The position numbers and the translations under genes are program-made. Of a stretch of 8,192 nt of DNA, positions 6,070 to 8,192 are shown piece by piece; within the stretch, counting starts at the first letter, position 1; every line of letters begins with the position of its first letter. This stretch comes from an uncultured Solirubrobacterales bacterium (GTDB lineage Bacteria > Actinomycetota > Thermoleophilia > Solirubrobacterales > 70-9). Under the pieces are notes generated by a model. The model had not been told where the DNA came from. It ran no database searches and saw only the letters and a list, made by a program, of their open reading frames with translations. Location: contig CALEMO010000222.1 of assembly GCA_937910825.1 (NCBI GenBank), positions 1 to 8,192 of the forward strand, read 5' to 3'.

Positions 6070-6152
6070 ACGACCGTTGGTCAGGGAATGCGCTTCTTCT
6101 TTCGCAGAGGGTGCAGCACCCGAGTATCCCACCGCTGCCGCGGGGCAGGATA

Positions 6153-6182
6153 GGACCGGCCCGTTGCAAGGCGGGCCGGTCC
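6153..6182 (-). terminator. Perfect 11-bp GC-rich hairpin after the Ig-like protein gene
   Basis: GGACCGGCCCG (6153-6163) pairs perfectly with CGGGCCGGTCC (6172-6182) around an 8-nt loop. On the minus strand it begins 3 nt beyond the TGA (6186-6188) of the large extracellular protein gene. There is no T-run afterwards. A second small hairpin, CTGCC (6135-6139) with GGCAG (6144-6148), follows in the direction of transcription. Together they probably end the upstream transcript and insulate the glutaryl-CoA dehydrogenase promoter. Confidence 0.65.
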
Positions 6183-6185
6183 GGA

Positions 6186-8192
6186 TCACCCGGACACCCT
6201 GATCGTGACCGCTTTCGATGCAGCGGGCTCATAGGGGAATCGGGGGTTCGGCAACAGCCTCGCCCGCATCCTGATGCGTGCCTTTCCGGTGATGTAGCGG
6301 AAGCGGTATTTCGCCCGGAAGATGCCGCGCCGGTTGCTCCGGGTGACCAGCACCGGTCGCCAGCGACGGGTCTTCTTCTCGAAATACTGGATCGCGACCA
6401 GACTGCCGCGGGCAGGCCACCAGGCCATTGGTGACTTCACCCTGCCGCGCAGTCGGAGGCGTTGACCGGTCTCCAGCCGACCTGGCTTGGCACGCAGGCT
6501 CAGCTTGCCGCGGCGCTTGATTTCCAGCGATACGATGTTCGCGGCCGAAAGGCGTTCGGATCCGGCGAAGCTGACGAGAATCCGCCGGTTGGGTCCGTTG
6601 AAGGGGGTGAAGCTGAAGAATCCCTGGCCGCCGGTGGTGGCCAACTGCGTACTCTGCTCTTCCCTCGATCCCGAAGCCGGAATCTGGCGGATCTCGACAA
6701 CCTGACCGGCGAGACCGTTGCCGTGAGGGTCGGCGAGCCTGCCTTCAATCCGCGCGCGCTCGCGGTAGCCCACGGTCAAATTCGACCCGCTGCGCCCCTG
6801 GCCGATCAGCTTCGCCGCGAGGGTTGCTGCCGAGCGGGTCGGCGCCGGGAGAATGAGCGGTGAACCATTGCCACGACTGCGAGTGATGGTGGCGTTGCCC
6901 GCCCGGTCCAGCACGGCAGCTTCGAATTCGTATTCGCCTGCCGGTACCCGGTCTGAAGGAAAGCCGGCCTCCAGGGCGAGGCCCGAATCTCCCGGTTTGA
7001 GCTCGCTCGGCAGATGGTTCCAGTTTTCATCGCCCTGGCGCCGATAGCTGATCCGGCCACCGGCGATGCCGGAGTGCTCGTCCGAAACCGAAAGACGCAG
7101 CAACTCGGGGCGGTGTTCGCTCGGCTCTTCAAAGAACGCCTTGGGTGCCACTTCGTCAAGGCGGAGAGTGGCCTCGGCCGCATTCGACTGATTCGAATTG
7201 CCGGCCATGTCGATCAGCCAGACCGAGACCTTGAACTCACCGTTGTCCGGGAGCGCGACCCCGCTGATCGGCCCTTGCCCAGTGGCAGGCCTAGGCCCCG
7301 AATCGAATCCTTTGCCGATCACCCGGTAAACGTTGGCGAATATGGGCGCCGCGGGGCCCTGATCGGGGTTCTGCCACTGGAGGTCGAACCCGTTCTGCCG
7401 GTGCCAGCCGTCGCCACCCGCCACGGACAGCGCTCTCGGTGCTGCCGGCGCTGTGTTGTCGGTCCGGATCGTCTGTTCCGCGCTGCAGGCGCGGTTGTTG
7501 GCGAAGTCGAGTGCGCATTGCCGCAGTAGGTGCGGTCCGTCGCTGAGCACCGCAGTATTGACCTGATGGCTTCCGGAAGCTGAAGTCGCGCAGGGCTGCA
7601 TCTTCGTCGCCCGCCACTGTCCGGCGATGAAAGCCTTGCTGCATGAGTGCTCGGTCTCGGCCCGGACGTTGCCATCGACCAGGGTCTGGCTGAAGCGAAG
7701 GCCTGAACCGGCATCGATCGCCGAGAAGTCGAGCCCTTTGGTTCCGTTCATCCACGAGTCGCCGGCCAGCGCTCCGCCGATCCAGGTCCCCGGGGGATTC
7801 CAGTCATCGAGTGTGATCGTAAGGCCACGCAGCGAAGCCTTCGAACCGGCGTCGGCTGAGCAGCTGTTTCCCTCCGGCCGGGCGCAGAGCAGCCGTGATT
7901 CGACTGCCGTCGCAAGCGGGGAAAAGGTCCCATAAAAATCCCGCTTCACCGTGTCTGTGTTCTGGTACTGCTGAAAGGGGGTGAAGCCGCTGGATGTGAC
8001 CGCTCCGATCCGGTGCTGAAAGCCGTCCTTGAGCACATGCCAGCGCTGCCCGTGAATCGTGAAGATCCCGGTTCCGGCGGGAGCCTGCCAGCGCCAGCGG
8101 GCGGATTTCGTGCCACCCACCGAATTGACCGACCCCCGGGTTTCGCTGGTCAGGTGAACCCCGTCGAAGGAGTCGGTCGACGCCGGGGGCAT
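6186..8192 (-). CDS. Large extracellular Ig-like domain protein, C-terminal part, cut by window edge
   Basis: The frame is open across 668 residues to the right edge. The Met at the very edge is probably internal, because MPPASTDSFDGVHL is not a signal peptide and the sequence begins mid-domain. An N-terminal region (about 1-245) carries six Cys (103, 111, 184, 201, 226, 236). It ends in SDGPHLLRQCALDFANNRAC (217-236), the 'G-H-x-L-x-x-x-A-x-D-x-A-x-N' pattern of bacterial Ig-like modules. DNTAPAAPRALSVAGG (245-260) opens a fibronectin/Ig-like module ending LIDMAGNSN (326-334). EVAPKAFFEEP (347-357) opens another, ending VLDRAGNAT (427-435). RERARIEGRLADPHGNGLAG (477-496) starts a carboxypeptidase-regulatory/Big-like beta-sandwich. 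A Lys/Arg-rich beta domain (about 560-668) closes the protein, with no LPXTG or TM anchor. Such proteins are common in Thermoleophilia genomes and are presumed secreted or surface-associated; the ligand is unknown. No enzymatic motif is visible in this part. Confidence 0.75.
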   Translation of the reverse strand: MPPASTDSFDGVHLTSETRGSVNSVGGTKSARWRWQAPAGTGIFTIHGQRWHVLKDGFQHRIGAVTSSGFTPFQQYQNTDTVKRDFYGTFSPLATAVESRLLCARPEGNSCSADAGSKASLRGLTITLDDWNPPGTWIGGALAGDSWMNGTKGLDFSAIDAGSGLRFSQTLVDGNVRAETEHSCSKAFIAGQWRATKMQPCATSASGSHQVNTAVLSDGPHLLRQCALDFANNRACSAEQTIRTDNTAPAAPRALSVAGGDGWHRQNGFDLQWQNPDQGPAAPIFANVYRVIGKGFDSGPRPATGQGPISGVALPDNGEFKVSVWLIDMAGNSNQSNAAEATLRLDEVAPKAFFEEPSEHRPELLRLSVSDEHSGIAGGRISYRRQGDENWNHLPSELKPGDSGLALEAGFPSDRVPAGEYEFEAAVLDRAGNATITRSRGNGSPLILPAPTRSAATLAAKLIGQGRSGSNLTVGYRERARIEGRLADPHGNGLAGQVVEIRQIPASGSREEQSTQLATTGGQGFFSFTPFNGPNRRILVSFAGSERLSAANIVSLEIKRRGKLSLRAKPGRLETGQRLRLRGRVKSPMAWWPARGSLVAIQYFEKKTRRWRPVLVTRSNRRGIFRAKYRFRYITGKARIRMRARLLPNPRFPYEPAASKAVTIRVSG

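Noticed and set aside
5453..6070. A 205-residue plus-strand open frame
   Set aside because: It is antisense to glutaryl-CoA dehydrogenase. It has no domain, ribosome-binding site or promoter, and GC-rich third positions on the real strand explain its length.
7014..7529. A 171-residue plus-strand open frame
   Set aside because: It is antisense to the Ig-like protein gene, where module motifs are continuous, and it has no recognisable family.
8190..8192. ATG at the extreme right edge as the true start of the Ig-like protein
   Set aside because: No signal peptide follows, and no upstream ribosome-binding site can be seen because the window ends there. The position is coincidental or internal.
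1..8192. Defence island, phage, CRISPR, toxin-antitoxin or biosynthetic cluster
   Set aside because: No gene, repeat or integration signature of these kinds is present. The genes are housekeeping, membrane, envelope and acyl-CoA functions.

Overview
The window is GC-rich bacterial chromosome with GC-biased third codon positions. The best-fitting lineage is a high-GC actinobacterium, most likely Thermoleophilia/Solirubrobacterales. Three gene types point that way: a DUF6325 plus SHOCT pair, a minimal HExxH zincin, and a large secreted Ig-like protein beside a secreted glycosidase-like protein. This placement is an inference from gene content; there is no rRNA or other taxonomic marker here.

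Layout. 1-806 (-) is the N-terminal part of a methylmalonyl-CoA mutase small subunit, cut by the left edge. It is divergent from 898-1980 (+), a two-TM potassium channel with a cytoplasmic RCK/TrkA-N domain. A long imperfect hairpin (2004-2060) separates the channel from a convergent four-gene minus-strand cluster. In transcription order this is DUF6325 protein (3624-3184), SHOCT protein (3173-2910), small zincin-type metallopeptidase (2887-2564) and cyclophilin PPIase (2536-2078). The spacers are 10, 22 and 27 nt, so they are probably one transcript. A 206-nt divergent region (3625-3830) separates that cluster from a secreted GH26-like protein (3831-4901, +). The GH26-like gene ends in a CTAG tetranucleotide shared with the stop codon of a convergent glutaryl-CoA dehydrogenase (6055-4898, -). 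After 130 nt containing a perfect 11-bp hairpin comes the C-terminal 668 residues of a large extracellular Ig-like protein (8192-6186, -), which runs off the right edge.

How it fits together. The mutase and the glutaryl-CoA dehydrogenase are both acyl-CoA enzymes: odd-chain/branched-chain propionyl-CoA disposal, and lysine/tryptophan/aromatic catabolism through glutaryl-CoA. They are not adjacent, so a shared regulon is only a possibility. The channel is a K+ conductance gated by cytosolic ligand. The four-gene cluster mixes uncharacterised small proteins with a protease-like and a folding protein. The GH26-like protein and the Ig-like protein are both predicted outside the membrane, suggesting an envelope or polysaccharide role.

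There is no tRNA, rRNA, CRISPR array, insertion sequence, phage gene or recognisable defence system here, and no gene-free stretch longer than about 210 nt. I did not find an obviously new biological system. The points most worth checking are the DUF6325-SHOCT-zincin-cyclophilin cluster, the GH26-like protein with an altered acid/base motif, and a possible leaderless promoter at the glutaryl-CoA dehydrogenase.
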